From positions 54,718,202-54,782,201 of the forward strand of contig CM055312.2 in assembly GCA_029255685.2 (NCBI GenBank): DNA of 64,000 bases, in the 5' to 3' direction. Shown one piece after another: positions 1 to 9,768 of the stretch (the stretch's first letter is position 1; each line of letters begins with the position of its first letter). The DNA is from Silene conica (taxonomy: Eukaryota > Streptophyta > Magnoliopsida > Caryophyllales > Caryophyllaceae). Below the pieces are notes generated by a model, which saw only the letters and a list, made by a program, of their open reading frames with translations, was not told the origin of the DNA and made no database searches. Made by a program: the position numbers and the translations under genes.

Positions 1-1
1 T

Positions 2-724
2 CGTTTCAAGGATATGAAAGGCAAAGAAACAGTTTTGAGTGCAGGGTATCACATGTTCGATAATAAGCCCCTCATAGTTAAACCTTGAAAGGAAAATATT
101 GACCTATTGAAGGATGAGATTAAGGCTGTCCCAGCATGGATACGATTACATGGGTTGCCTCTCAAGTTTTGGGGAAAGTGTTTGCCAATGATTGCAAATA
201 TGGTGGGTACTTACATCAAATCTGATAATGCAACAGACACCAAAACGAGACTGGGTTTTGCCAGGACTATGGTGGAGTTGAAGGTTGGTCAGCAATTCCC
301 AAACACAGTCAAATTCAAAGATGAATATGGAACAAAAATAGAGATTAAGATTGAATATGAATGGAGGCCGTTAAAATGTGATAAGTGCAACGGTTTAGGG
401 CATGAAGGTGCTACTTGTAGAAGGCTTGCAAAACCAGTGGGCTCTAAGAAGGTCTGGAAACCAATCCCTAAACCTTTGAAGCCTTTGTCTGATGTAGACT
501 TCCCTGCATTACCTAGTGCCAGTCCTCCCCTGAGATTGTCTAGTCCCAATCCAAGGATTTCTACAGAAGCTACTCCATCTGCAAAAGTTCCTAATAGTAG
601 TCCAAATACAGAGGTTCCTGCAATTAGTCCACAAACAGCAGAGACTGAGCAACCTATGATACAACAGGATGAGGCATATGTTAAAGATACTGGTAAACAT
701 TCCTCATCCAATTCCAATGAATAA
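2..724 (+). pseudogene. LINE ORF1 (DUF4283 plus CCHC zinc knuckle), partial, one nonsense codon
   Basis: The frame is open from the window edge, with an in-frame TGA at 86-88, then open again from about 107 to the TAA at 722-724. The protein shows the DUF4283-type region (AWIRLHGLPLKFWGKC) and a zinc knuckle CDKCNGLGHEGATC, followed by a Pro/Ser-rich tail. In plant L1 elements this protein binds the element RNA and forms the RNP with ORF2. The stop falls where this family usually has a tryptophan, so a TGG-to-TGA change is likely (inference). An initiation at the Met at 107 would give only the C-terminal 205 aa. The N-terminus is off the window. Confidence 0.85.
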
Positions 725-3700
725 TTTAGGCTTTTGGAACGTGCGAGGGCTGAACCATGTAAATAAACAAAATTTAGTTAAAAGCTTTATTCATAATAAT
801 GATGCTAGTTTATTTGGGTTGTTGGAAACCAAAATAAATGGAAGTAATGTGAGTAATATCTCTCAAAGGATGTTAGAGGGGTGGTGTGTGACCACCAATA
901 GCCATTTACATAGAGGAGGAAGGGTGTGGTTTCTCTGGAAACCTAGCCATTTTGATGTATCTATTATTCAGTATGATGCTCAATTCATTCATACCCAGGT
1001 GCAGTGTAAGATAACTAACCAAGTTTTCCTACTCACTATGGTCTATGCCTTCAATGAAGGAAGACATCGTACTAGTTTATGGGAGAGTCTGGTGAATATT
1101 GCTGATGGCTGCAACTTACCTTGGGCAGTAGCTGGGGATTTCAACACTGTTGTTTCCCCAGAGGAGAGAATAAGAGGAACTACAAAAATTGAGGATATGG
1201 ATTCATTCATAGAGTGCCTTCAACACTGTAAACTCTCTGATATTAAAGCTACTGGGGCTTTCTTTACCTGGAATAACAAACAAGATGAACAATGCAGGAA
1301 ATATAGCAGATTAGATAGATTTCTGATTAATGCTCATTGGACCACTTGCTTCCCTGACATGAATGGCCATTTTCATCCAGAAGGATTATTGGACCATAGC
1401 CCTTGCATTATCAGAAATACGAAACTGGATGGGAGGAGGAATGCTAGTTTCAAGTATTACAATATGTGGAGCAAGGCCACTGAATTCTTACCTAAAGTGA
1501 CAGAAGTTTGGAATCAGATGATAGAAGGAACCAAGATGTTTAGTCTGGTGAAAAAACTCAAGGCTCTGAAACCAATCCTCAAAAATATGAACAAAGACAG
1601 GTTTGATGATGTAGAGGTCAATACTGCAAGGTTGACTCTACAGTTGGAACAGTTGCAGATTCAATTGCAACATCAGCCCACTGATAACCACTTGATTGCT
1701 CAGGAAGTAAAGCTACTTAAGGAAGTGAGGCATTGGACTGATGCTCGAAATAGCTTCCTAAGTCAGAAAGCCAAGGAAACTTGGAAAGGGGAGGGGGATG
1801 CTAATACTGCTTTGTTTCACAAAGCTATCAAATCCAGATGCATCAAAAATAGAGTAACTCAGATAGAGAACATGGAAGGGATGTTATGTTCAGACTCTGC
1901 TAGCATTCAAGCAGCTTTCCTGGGATTTTATCAAACTCTGCTGGGGAGTAAAAGCCCCACTGAACCAGTACAGAGAGCAGTCATTCAAACTGGTAAAATG
2001 TGTACTGCAGCCCACTGTTCTACTCTCACAAAGATGGTAACAAAGGAAGAGATAAAAGAGGCAGTGTTCTCCATTCCCACTGACAAAGCTCCTGGCCCTG
2101 ATGGATTCACCAGTGGATTCTTTAGGGATGCCTGGTCAGTGGTGGGGGATGATCTGTGTAATGCTATAATGGATTTTTTCAGCAATGGCCAACTTCTTAC
2201 TCAAATCAATGCCACTAATATCACTCTCATTCCAAAATGTGACAGGCCAACCTCAGTAACACAGTATAGACCTATAGCTTGTTGCAATTTGGTGTACAAG
2301 GTAATTTCAAAACTTCTATGCAATAGACTAGCTGAAATCCTCCCTGAGTTGGTACATGAGAATCAAGGTGCCTTCATTAAAGGAAGATCCATTATGGAGA
2401 ATGTACTTATATGCCAAGATATCATTCATTTGTATGGTAGGCAAGCTGTTTCCCCTAGATGCCTCTTCAAAATTGATCTACAAAAAGCTTATGATACTGT
2501 TGAATGGGAGTTTATAGAACAACTTTTGCAAGAACTTCAATTTCCTACTCAGTATATCCAATGGATTATGCAATGTGTAACCACCCCAACCTTCTCATTA
2601 TCTCTTAATGGGACATCTTTTGGTTACTTCAAGGGACAAAGAGGGTTAAGGCAAGGGGATCCCATCTCCCCCTTACTTTTTACTCTCTGTATGGAATACC
2701 TTTCTAGACTCATTCTGTATGCTACGTCTAAGTGGCCATTCCAATACCATCCTCTATGCAAAGAGCTGAAACTCACTCATCTTATGTTTGCTGATGATCT
2801 GTTAATGTTATGTAAAGGTACACCTGCATCTATTTGGCTCCTTATGAGAGCATTTGCTTCCTTCTCTCATGCTACAGGTTTAAAGATGAATACTATGAAA
2901 TCTGAAATTTTTTTCAATGGGGTAGATGAAGATATAAGAGAAGGCATTAAGCAAGTCACAGGCTTCAAGGAGGGCTCCTTCCCCTTTAAATACCTAGGGG
3001 TCCCCATCAAACCAGGGAAATTATCCAAAACTGATTGTGCTGCTCTCTCTGAAAAAATGGTGTCTGGAATTCGAAGCCTGGGTGCTAAGAAATTATCATA
3101 TGCTGGAAGGATCACTTTGATCAATGCAGTTCTGAATACTTTACACAATTATTGGGCACAAATGTTTATCATTCCAAAAGGTGTCATTAACAGAATTATC
3201 GCCATTTGTAGGAATTTTCTATGGGATGGCTCAACAGAATACCATAGGGTTCCCCTTGTGGCCTGGGATACTGTTACTCTCACCAAAGAGGAAGGAGGGC
3301 TGGGTATAAAGGATGCAATAACCTGGAATGTGGCATCAGTGGGGAAGCTAGTGAATTGGGTGTTTTGCAAAGCTGACCGTCTATGGATCAAATGGGTCTA
3401 TGCAATCTATCTTAAAAACCAGACTTGGCATGACTACTCCTATCCAAGTGATGCACCTTGGACTTGGAAATGTATATGCAAAGTAAAGGAGAGATTCAGA
3501 AGTGGATACACGAATGATGAATGGACTAACAATGGGAGAGGCTATTCCATTAGAGATGGTTATGATTGGTTGCAATTAGCACATCCCAAACAGCCTTGGA
3601 GTCATATTATATGGAATCATTGGAATATACCAAAACATTCAATAGTAACTTGGTTGAGAATGCAGGGAGGTATGAATGTTAAAACAAAACTTCATAGACT

Positions 3701-4079
3701 GGGATGCTCACCTGATGACCTCTGCCTCCTTTGCCAGTCTAGCTCAGAAACTATAGAGCATCTGTTTGACTCCTGTCAGTACTCAGGGATTATCCGTAGA
3801 CATCTAGCTCACTGGTTTGGTGGGAATTTTCCTACAATACAACTCTTAAGTTCTGGGAATAGGAAGAATACTCAGTGGAAAATCAAAGTAGCTATCATAA
3901 ATGCTTACCATTATTATACATGGTATCAAAGGAACAATGCAAGGGTGGCAGAATGTTTGCATCGACCAGAAAAAGTGGCAGAGTTAATCATGACGGAGGT
4001 GACCAGTAGAGTGAAACATATAGCACAGAAGGAGAAGGATATTCAGGGGCTGGAATGGCTTCAGAGAAGAGGGATTTAG
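717..4079 (+). CDS. LINE ORF2: AP-like endonuclease and reverse transcriptase, intact
   Basis: About 1120 aa with no stop or frameshift. The start chosen is the ATG at 717, directly before the endonuclease domain (NNLGFWNVRGLN); the frame is open further upstream to 669. Order of domains: endonuclease/exonuclease/phosphatase fold at about residues 3-230, with the GDFN motif near residue 141 and a DHSP motif near 225; reverse transcriptase at about 480-760, with KIDLQKAYD, GLRQGDPISPLLF and the catalytic FADD near residue 690; a C-terminal zf-RVT region (CLLCQSSSETIEHLFDSC). The protein nicks target DNA and copies the element RNA at the nick. It overlaps ORF1 by 8 nt (717-724), so translation probably depends on reinitiation after the ORF1 stop (inference). 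Confidence 0.95.
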   Translation: MNNLGFWNVRGLNHVNKQNLVKSFIHNNDASLFGLLETKINGSNVSNISQRMLEGWCVTTNSHLHRGGRVWFLWKPSHFDVSIIQYDAQFIHTQVQCKITNQVFLLTMVYAFNEGRHRTSLWESLVNIADGCNLPWAVAGDFNTVVSPEERIRGTTKIEDMDSFIECLQHCKLSDIKATGAFFTWNNKQDEQCRKYSRLDRFLINAHWTTCFPDMNGHFHPEGLLDHSPCIIRNTKLDGRRNASFKYYNMWSKATEFLPKVTEVWNQMIEGTKMFSLVKKLKALKPILKNMNKDRFDDVEVNTARLTLQLEQLQIQLQHQPTDNHLIAQEVKLLKEVRHWTDARNSFLSQKAKETWKGEGDANTALFHKAIKSRCIKNRVTQIENMEGMLCSDSASIQAAFLGFYQTLLGSKSPTEPVQRAVIQTGKMCTAAHCSTLTKMVTKEEIKEAVFSIPTDKAPGPDGFTSGFFRDAWSVVGDDLCNAIMDFFSNGQLLTQINATNITLIPKCDRPTSVTQYRPIACCNLVYKVISKLLCNRLAEILPELVHENQGAFIKGRSIMENVLICQDIIHLYGRQAVSPRCLFKIDLQKAYDTVEWEFIEQLLQELQFPTQYIQWIMQCVTTPTFSLSLNGTSFGYFKGQRGLRQGDPISPLLFTLCMEYLSRLILYATSKWPFQYHPLCKELKLTHLMFADDLLMLCKGTPASIWLLMRAFASFSHATGLKMNTMKSEIFFNGVDEDIREGIKQVTGFKEGSFPFKYLGVPIKPGKLSKTDCAALSEKMVSGIRSLGAKKLSYAGRITLINAVLNTLHNYWAQMFIIPKGVINRIIAICRNFLWDGSTEYHRVPLVAWDTVTLTKEEGGLGIKDAITWNVASVGKLVNWVFCKADRLWIKWVYAIYLKNQTWHDYSYPSDAPWTWKCICKVKERFRSGYTNDEWTNNGRGYSIRDGYDWLQLAHPKQPWSHIIWNHWNIPKHSIVTWLRMQGGMNVKTKLHRLGCSPDDLCLLCQSSSETIEHLFDSCQYSGIIRRHLAHWFGGNFPTIQLLSSGNRKNTQWKIKVAIINAYHYYTWYQRNNARVAECLHRPEKVAELIMTEVTSRVKHIAQKEKDIQGLEWLQRRGI

Positions 4080-4224
4080 TTTGTATGGTCTTTGTTTTTA
4101 TTACTTAAGGTCTTATGTTTGTTGGTTTTTCCTTTTAATGCGTGTAAGGGGTCTTGAACCCGGTACCTCCTTGTAATTATCCTATATTCTTAATACAATA
4201 CTCACATTTCACCAAAAAAAAAAA
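4080..4224 (+). other. LINE 3' UTR and poly(A) tail
   Basis: A short 3' UTR of about 134 nt ends in an A-run (4214-4224). The next base resumes the gag frame of element A, which marks the 3' junction of the insertion exactly. No canonical AATAAA is visible; AATACA lies near 4193. Confidence 0.85.
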
Positions 4225-6663
4225 GAAATCTTCACAGATTACATATGCTCTATTGCACCCCCAGAAGGAGTGACGCAGGACCAGATTAAGCAGACCATGT
4301 TTATCTTCTCTCTTAGGGACGCTGCGAGGGAGTGGTACAGAGATTTAGACCGCACTGCTGCGGGAGTCACAGATTGGAATACCCTAGCCTTAGCATTCTA
4401 CAGGAAATACTATTCTGCGTCCAAGACTAATGCTTTGAGGGCGCAGATTACTAATTTCAAGCAGGGTCCCAATGAGGATTTTAGTGAGGCGTGGGACAGG
4501 TTCAAGAGACTTGTTCGATCCATACCACACCACGGATTCGAACAATGGTTTCTTTGTAACCAGTTCTACAATGGCCTTTACGATGACAACAGGGCCTATC
4601 TAGATGCTGCAGCTAATGGGAGATTCCAAGATAATTCAGGAGAGACTAAAGGTCTCAAATTGATAGAAGATGTTGCTGTACACCGTGCTGAACATGGAAC
4701 TTCCAGAGGCAATCAAAGAAAATCTGAATATAACCTAGCAGCTATTGAAGCCTTGACGACCAAGTTGGAAAAACTAGAGGCTGGAGGGAAGTTCGACCTA
4801 GGAAGTGGGAGCAAGGGTGGAATTTATCAGGTGAACGCCGTTCAGGACGGACCCTTTGCTTGTGAGAGGTGCGATGGAGAAGGGCACGTGTCAAAATTCT
4901 GTACTTCATCCAATGAGACATGTGCCGCTTTTCAACACTATCGTGGGAACAATTTCTATGACCCAAATAATAATAATGTCCATCCCAACCTGAGGTGGAC
5001 AAGCCAGAATGTTCTTAACCAACAACATATGCAACCTCAGCAAAATTCCACATATATTCCCCCACATAAGCAAGGTTTCCAAAAACCACCCTTCAACCCT
5101 CAACCACCTTCAAATCCACCACCCAACATAGACACTCTTATCCAAAATCTTATTGGGTTGGTTCAGAAGGAGTCACAGGCTAGAGAGGCGGGGATGAAGA
5201 TGTTAGAATCTCAGATTGCTCAAATTGCGGGCAAGAATGATACTAGGGCTCCGGGTCAACTTCCGACCAAGACGGACCAGAAAAAAGAGACTCTAAACAT
5301 CATATCCCTACGAAGCGGAGCTAAAGTGGGGGTCGAGAAAGAAAAACAGCCGAGTAGCAGCGAGGAAGGTCAACCGACCCAGAAGCCAGGTCGACCGACC
5401 ACAGAGCAGAATCCGAAAATTTTCGGTGAACAGGACAGTGGTCGACCGACCGAAGAAGATGGTCGACTGACCACCGAGGCAGAACCAGAAGCCCCTTTTC
5501 GTCCTGAATTGCCCAACAACTTAAGGGATTTTCTTTTCCGGGGTGACAAGACCCCTAGGTTTCTGAAAAGGGCTACAAATACTGAATCTTCAGCCCCTCC
5601 TTTCCCAGAAAGACTCGTACCTTCGAAGGATCAGGTATCTTTTGACAAATTTAAAGATGTAATTCGTTCATTATATGTTCAAGTTCCGTTTCTAGAATTA
5701 GTCCAACAGGTCCCCTCCTTTCTTAAATTTATGAGACAACTTTTGTCAAGAAAGAGGTCTTTAGATAAGGTTGAGTCGCTGGCCCTCACTGAAGAGTCAT
5801 CTAGCTTTTTATCACATGTTATTGCCCCTCACAAATTAGAGGACCCTGGTAGTTTTTCTGTCCCCTGCAATATAGGAACCTTCCCAGTAAAGAAGGCATT
5901 ATGCGACTTAGGTGCTAGTATCAGTGTCATGCCCCTAAGCGTTGCCTTAAAATTAGGAATGACCGAATTTAAAATGACCAGCATGACTGTCCAGATGGCA
6001 GATCGCACATCTATGGAACCTGTAGGGGTGTTGGAGAACATCCCTGTGCGTATTGACAGATTTTTCTTCCCAGTTGACTTCGTAATTTTGGACATCCCAG
6101 AGGATGCCCATATACCTATAATACTAGGAAGACCTTTCCTCCACACTGCAGGAGCCATTATAAATGTAGGCACTGGGACTTTGACCTTCAAAGTGGGAAA
6201 GCATTCTATTATATATGGCCTATCTTATAGGAAGAAAGATGCTATGACCCCCATCACTTGTAATGCTATCACTTCTGAAAAGAAGTACGAGGTCATCACC
6301 ACTTCTTCTACTTTATTACCTACTCCTGTGCCTGTTCTTACACCTCCGCCCCAGATTGGGAGCAATATGGAGGACACTTCTATCATGGCTAGTGCAGGAA
6401 TTGGTTTGGGGAAGCCCAAAGTAAAGGAAGCCGTGGTCCAGAGAGGAGGAATGGGATGCTTGAGCTATAAGGAAGATGAAGATCCAGATGTCGCGGATCG
6501 GGAAGAGAAGAAAAAGAGGAGGCAAGCTCAAGAAGAGAGGTCGTCGCATATGCTTTGCGACGGCGGGAAGAAGATGTGTTTTGCTACTCAAGCAAACACC
6601 GTGGAGACTACGGCATGTCGTCAAAAGCCGTGGTCGGATATTTTCCGCATCTTTAGCGGATAG
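4225..6663 (+). CDS. Athila-like gag-protease polyprotein, 5' part displaced by LINE
   Basis: The frame is open from the LINE junction (GAA at 4225) to the TAG at 6661-6663, about 812 codons without a stop. Domains: retrotransposon gag core (AREWYRDLDRTAAGVTDW, about codons 25-140), one CCHC knuckle CERCDGEGHVSKFC (4852-4893), a Gln/Pro/Asn-rich linker, a hinge with four GRPT-type repeats (5368-5472), then a retropepsin-like domain with ALCDLGASISVMP (DLGAS at about 5905-5919) and ILGRPFLHTAGA (about 6121-6156). The tail is Lys/Arg/Glu-rich and ends without any polymerase. Gag packages element RNA and protease cleaves the polyprotein. The N-terminal part of gag is on the far side of the LINE, so the gene is split even though this piece is intact. 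Confidence 0.9.
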   Translation, partial: EIFTDYICSIAPPEGVTQDQIKQTMFIFSLRDAAREWYRDLDRTAAGVTDWNTLALAFYRKYYSASKTNALRAQITNFKQGPNEDFSEAWDRFKRLVRSIPHHGFEQWFLCNQFYNGLYDDNRAYLDAAANGRFQDNSGETKGLKLIEDVAVHRAEHGTSRGNQRKSEYNLAAIEALTTKLEKLEAGGKFDLGSGSKGGIYQVNAVQDGPFACERCDGEGHVSKFCTSSNETCAAFQHYRGNNFYDPNNNNVHPNLRWTSQNVLNQQHMQPQQNSTYIPPHKQGFQKPPFNPQPPSNPPPNIDTLIQNLIGLVQKESQAREAGMKMLESQIAQIAGKNDTRAPGQLPTKTDQKKETLNIISLRSGAKVGVEKEKQPSSSEEGQPTQKPGRPTTEQNPKIFGEQDSGRPTEEDGRLTTEAEPEAPFRPELPNNLRDFLFRGDKTPRFLKRATNTESSAPPFPERLVPSKDQVSFDKFKDVIRSLYVQVPFLELVQQVPSFLKFMRQLLSRKRSLDKVESLALTEESSSFLSHVIAPHKLEDPGSFSVPCNIGTFPVKKALCDLGASISVMPLSVALKLGMTEFKMTSMTVQMADRTSMEPVGVLENIPVRIDRFFFPVDFVILDIPEDAHIPIILGRPFLHTAGAIINVGTGTLTFKVGKHSIIYGLSYRKKDAMTPITCNAITSEKKYEVITTSSTLLPTPVPVLTPPPQIGSNMEDTSIMASAGIGLGKPKVKEAVVQRGGMGCLSYKEDEDPDVADREEKKKRRQAQEERSSHMLCDGGKKMCFATQANTVETTACRQKPWSDIFRIFSG
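5368..5472 (+). repeat. Motif A array inside gag coding sequence
   Basis: Four copies of GGTCGACCGACC or one-base variants start at 5368, 5389, 5440 and 5461, with spacings of 21, 51 and 21 bp. In frame they encode Gly-(Arg/Gln)-(Pro/Leu)-Thr repeats. The same DNA word recurs outside coding sequence in this element, so protein selection alone does not explain it. Confidence 0.9.
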
Positions 6664-6873
6664 TTGTTTCAAAATTTCAGTTTTTAAAACAATTTACTTT
6701 TGATGTGTGAGAATTTTTAATTTGGTTTCCTCGTAGTTTTTAGAATTATTTTTCCTTTATGCTTGCGTAGTTAAGACTTTAGACTTGTTTCTGGAATCTC
6801 GCGCATTTGTTGGGCGCATATTTAATGCTTTTTCAGGTTTTACGAAGAAACAAAGATCGCTGGGACACAGAGT

Positions 6874-6978
6874 GGTCGACCGACCAGATACACAAGTCGG
6901 TCGACCTAGACGCTGTATCGCTGAACTTCCTGTAGCCTACAGGAAGGTCGGTCGACCACTTATACGGGTCGGTCGACC
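6874..6978 (+). repeat. Motif A array 1 in 3' region
   Basis: Sites start at 6874, 6895, 6946 and 6967, giving spacings of 21, 51 and 21 bp. This is the same spacing pattern as the array inside gag (21, 51, 21). The first site reads GGTCGACCGACC and the last two read GGTCGGTCGACC, its reverse complement. Confidence 0.9.
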
Positions 6979-7904
6979 TACCTGTCCGTCGCAGTCGGTT
7001 CGTTTCTTCTTCGGAGATCGTGCAACCGTTCTTTGGTACTTGAGTGGCATTGCTAGCCACCAAAACCTCCCAGCTAACGCTGGTTTGGGGAGGTTTTTCT
7101 CATACGTCTATCAATCCAGTGAGTTCTTTCCAGTTTTTCCTTAGTTTTTATTTTTCCTTGCATCTTTCTTATAATTTTCTGAAACCTTTTCTTAGGCTAA
7201 TGCACAATTGGGACATTGTGTGGGTTGGTTTGGGGAATGGTTTCGTGTCACATGCATTGCATTCTGTCACACGTTTATTGCATTTCCGTCTTGCATTGTT
7301 CTTTTCTTTATTTTCTTTACCTATACAAAAGAAAAATCCTATAAAAATGAAAAAAAAAAAAAATTCAAAAATTTCCAAAAAATGCACGTTTATTTTAGCA
7401 TATAGGTCGAGTCGGAACGAAAGTATTTCAAGGATGATTTAGCTTTCTTACATATTTATGCCTTTACCTTGCCTTGTCAACTTGTTTTAGTATGAGAGTC
7501 TTTTGCATATCTACGAGTTTTTATCAAACTATCTGTATATCTTGAGACTTGACTTATACCTTGGCAACCTACTATACATTCTGAGTTTTTTAGAGCTTAT
7601 TTCCTGGTTTTATTTTTAAACCAGTTGTCTAGGATGTGAGTAGTACTCCCCTTGGAACATGTTACATCAATATGCATAAGCATGAACTTGAATTGCTATA
7701 TACTTGTCTTACTCTCTCGTTTTGTGAGTCTTGATACGTGCATTTGGGATCCCTTTTCTCCTATTTACCCATAAGCTTCCCATAGCCAAAATTGCCTTTT
7801 TTTCCCCCAAAACTACATCCCATACTTAGCCTACCCTTCCAAGCTAGTATTTGCGGTCTTTGGTTTGACTTTTGAGGCATCTTGGTTTATATGCTATCTT
7901 GAGC

Positions 7905-8001
7905 AAAAAGAGAAAGAAGAAAGAAAAGAAAGAAAGAAAAGAAAAAAGAACAGAAAAAGAAAGAAAAAGAAAGAAAGAAAAGAAAAACGAAAAAAAAAGA
8001 G
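7905..8001 (+). repeat. GA-rich (polypurine) tract
   Basis: Almost pure A/G with AGAA/GAAA repeats over about 95 bases. A matching tract sits at the same relative place in element C (about 22225-22305, opposite orientation) and a looser one in B (about 10680-10770). Confidence 0.85.
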
Positions 8002-8022
8002 ATCAAACGTACACAGGAAATA

Positions 8023-8055
8023 GGTCGACCGACCACCTTCATGGGTCGGCCGACC
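8023..8055 (+). repeat. Motif A pair
   Basis: GGTCGACCGACC at 8023 and GGTCGGCCGACC at 8044, starts exactly 21 bp apart. Confidence 0.9.
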
Positions 8056-8698
8056 ACCTGACAGCATCAGAATGAAAAAAAAAAATTCGTTCCAAATTCC
8101 CTTTCTTTTATGTGTTATCACTCCCGTACCTCATTCAAAATATTTGGGAGTCCTTTCTTATATAATGTGAGAGTTGTGCCACAAAAAGAGCACTTTCTTA
8201 ATATCAAAAGTTTTAAAATATGTTGTTGGGAAACGGTTTTACTAGCTTGGCTACTAACCCCACCTACCCAAAAACATCTTAACCACTTCTACCTTTTACC
8301 TCACATATCTTTCATTACCTCGATTGCATGTATCCAAGCCACTTAAATGAGATTGTTATACGAAGTTGTAGAATTCTTATTCATGTTAGATTGCAGGCAT
8401 GTTTCCATGGGTCGCAGTTAGGTGAGTGTCTCAACAAAATTACTTCTTTCTATCCTTTACATATACTCACCCTTTTCTTCATGAGTGTCTCGAGCGTACC
8501 GCGAGAGTCCATGGTATAAAGTCTCTATAGTCTTTATGTTTGCAAGTTTGACGACCATATAACTCGTTTGCATGATTTGAATACTTTCTCATTTTGTACT
8601 TGGCATTGGTTTAGGCTTACATGTAAATTTCGCTCTGAGATTGAAATCGTTCCATTAGTTAAGATCAAGTCTATTTCTTGCTTGAGGGCAAGCAAGAG

Positions 8699-8714
8699 TT
8701 TGGTTTGGGGAATT
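8699..8714 (+). promoter_or_regulatory. Polypurine tract of element A
   Basis: TTTGGTTTGGGGAATT lies directly before the LTR start TGATGCG, the expected place for the plus-strand DNA primer. The same sequence in reverse complement borders the 3' LTR of element C. Confidence 0.85.
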
Positions 8715-9158
8715 TGATGCGTGTCTATTTTATGATGTTTTTCATGTATTTTTACACGCATTTGGTCGCTCAATTACTATGTTTTAGCCCTTATTTCCCA
8801 ACAATTGTGCCCTTTCGTATTTTTATGCTCTTTTGCAGATTTATGCGGAAAATGGACGATTTTATACCAAATTTATGCCCTCGGGATTTTTTATGACTAA
8901 GGACAAGAAGGAACGAAGCCTAGCGCACATTTCAAGGCCTGAAGATAGCTTTAACAAGCAAATAATCGATCCACGACATTGCAGCCTGTTTCAAATGGAT
9001 ATATATCGAGTTCTAGAGATGATAATGGAGTGATTCCAGTTGGAGGTGAAAGCTTATCTTCTTAGCTTTCCAACGCCGCAAGAATCGCTTGATTACGATA
9101 AGTAACGAAGAAATGGCAGCTGTTTTAAGATCGACGCGCGCTGCAGTCCCGACAATTG

Positions 9159-9191
9159 GGTCGACCGACCTACCAATTGGGTCGACCGACC
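9159..9191 (+). repeat. Motif A pair in LTR
   Basis: Two perfect GGTCGACCGACC sites start at 9159 and 9180, 21 bp apart. Confidence 0.9.
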
Positions 9192-9668
9192 TCAGCGCTG
9201 ACCCAGAAGTTTCCGCGAAGCCCATTAAAGTGTTTAGGTCATTAGGAAACTCTTTAATTCCGCCTATTTAAACTAAATTACGGGATTAGAGTTATGCATT
9301 CAGTTTCTAATAGAGTTTTGCTCAGTCTTTAATTTAGTTTTATCTTTAGTTGTAATCTTTCAATAATCATCAAACACTTTTAGTTTTGTTCTTCAATCTT
9401 TCAAGCATTCATCAATAAAGTTTGTTCCTTTCTGCCTTAATTCCGATTTCTGGTAATTATTCCCTAATCTAGTTTAATTATTGTTCTTATTATTGTTGCA
9501 TCCGGTTTAAGTTAGAATCTCAAGCTTTATTAATTCTTGCATGTTTAGATTATCGTTCACCATGTTTTCCATATCAAATCTTGTTTTTATTATTGTTCCG
9601 GTAATTATGAGTAGCTAAATTTCATATGTTAGGATGTAGGGGATGAATATGCATAGGAAATAAAAATT

Positions 9669-9768
9669 CCGAGACCGACCTGTAGCAGAGCCGTGGTCGG
9701 CCGACTCAAATAATGGGTCGATCGACCAAGGCGGTGGTCGGGCGACTGGGCTAGCCGGTCGGTCGACC
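9669..9768 (+). repeat. Motif A five-site array in LTR
   Basis: Sites or decayed sites start at 9669, 9695, 9716, 9736 and 9757, with spacings of 26, 21, 20 and 21 bp. Variants include GGTCGATCGACC and GGTCGGGCGACT. Confidence 0.8.

Larger units (their letters stand above)
1..4224 (+). mobile_element. L1-type non-LTR retrotransposon (LINE), 5' end off window
   Basis: Two overlapping ORFs in L1 order (nucleic-acid-binding ORF1, endonuclease/RT ORF2) are followed by a 3' UTR and a terminal poly(A) run at 4214-4224. Right after the poly(A), at 4225, an open reading frame of a Ty3 gag begins in mid-domain, so the LINE lies inside element A. The 5' end and the first target-site duplication are off the window, so the duplication cannot be checked. 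ORF2 is intact while ORF1 has a stop, which suggests a fairly young copy. Confidence 0.93.
6664..8714 (+). other. Element A 3' internal non-coding region
   Basis: No protein-coding sequence is recognised. It contains two motif A pairs, a GA tract, and a block near 7630-7690 (around ATGTTACATCAATATGCATA) that also occurs in elements B, C and D. The short open frames here are low-complexity Lys/Glu or Phe-rich translations. Athila-type elements usually carry a long 3' region, often with an env-like ORF; none is seen here. Confidence 0.75.

Noticed and set aside
289..717. Long antisense open frame in LINE ORF1
   Set aside because: Mirror of the real ORF1 coding sequence with no domain of its own.
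7872..8075. Lys/Glu-rich small open frame
   Set aside because: It is the translation of the GA tract of element A; the element C counterpart gives a similar artefact.
8110..8346. Small open frame in element A 3' region
   Set aside because: The homologous part of element C does not keep it, so it is not conserved.
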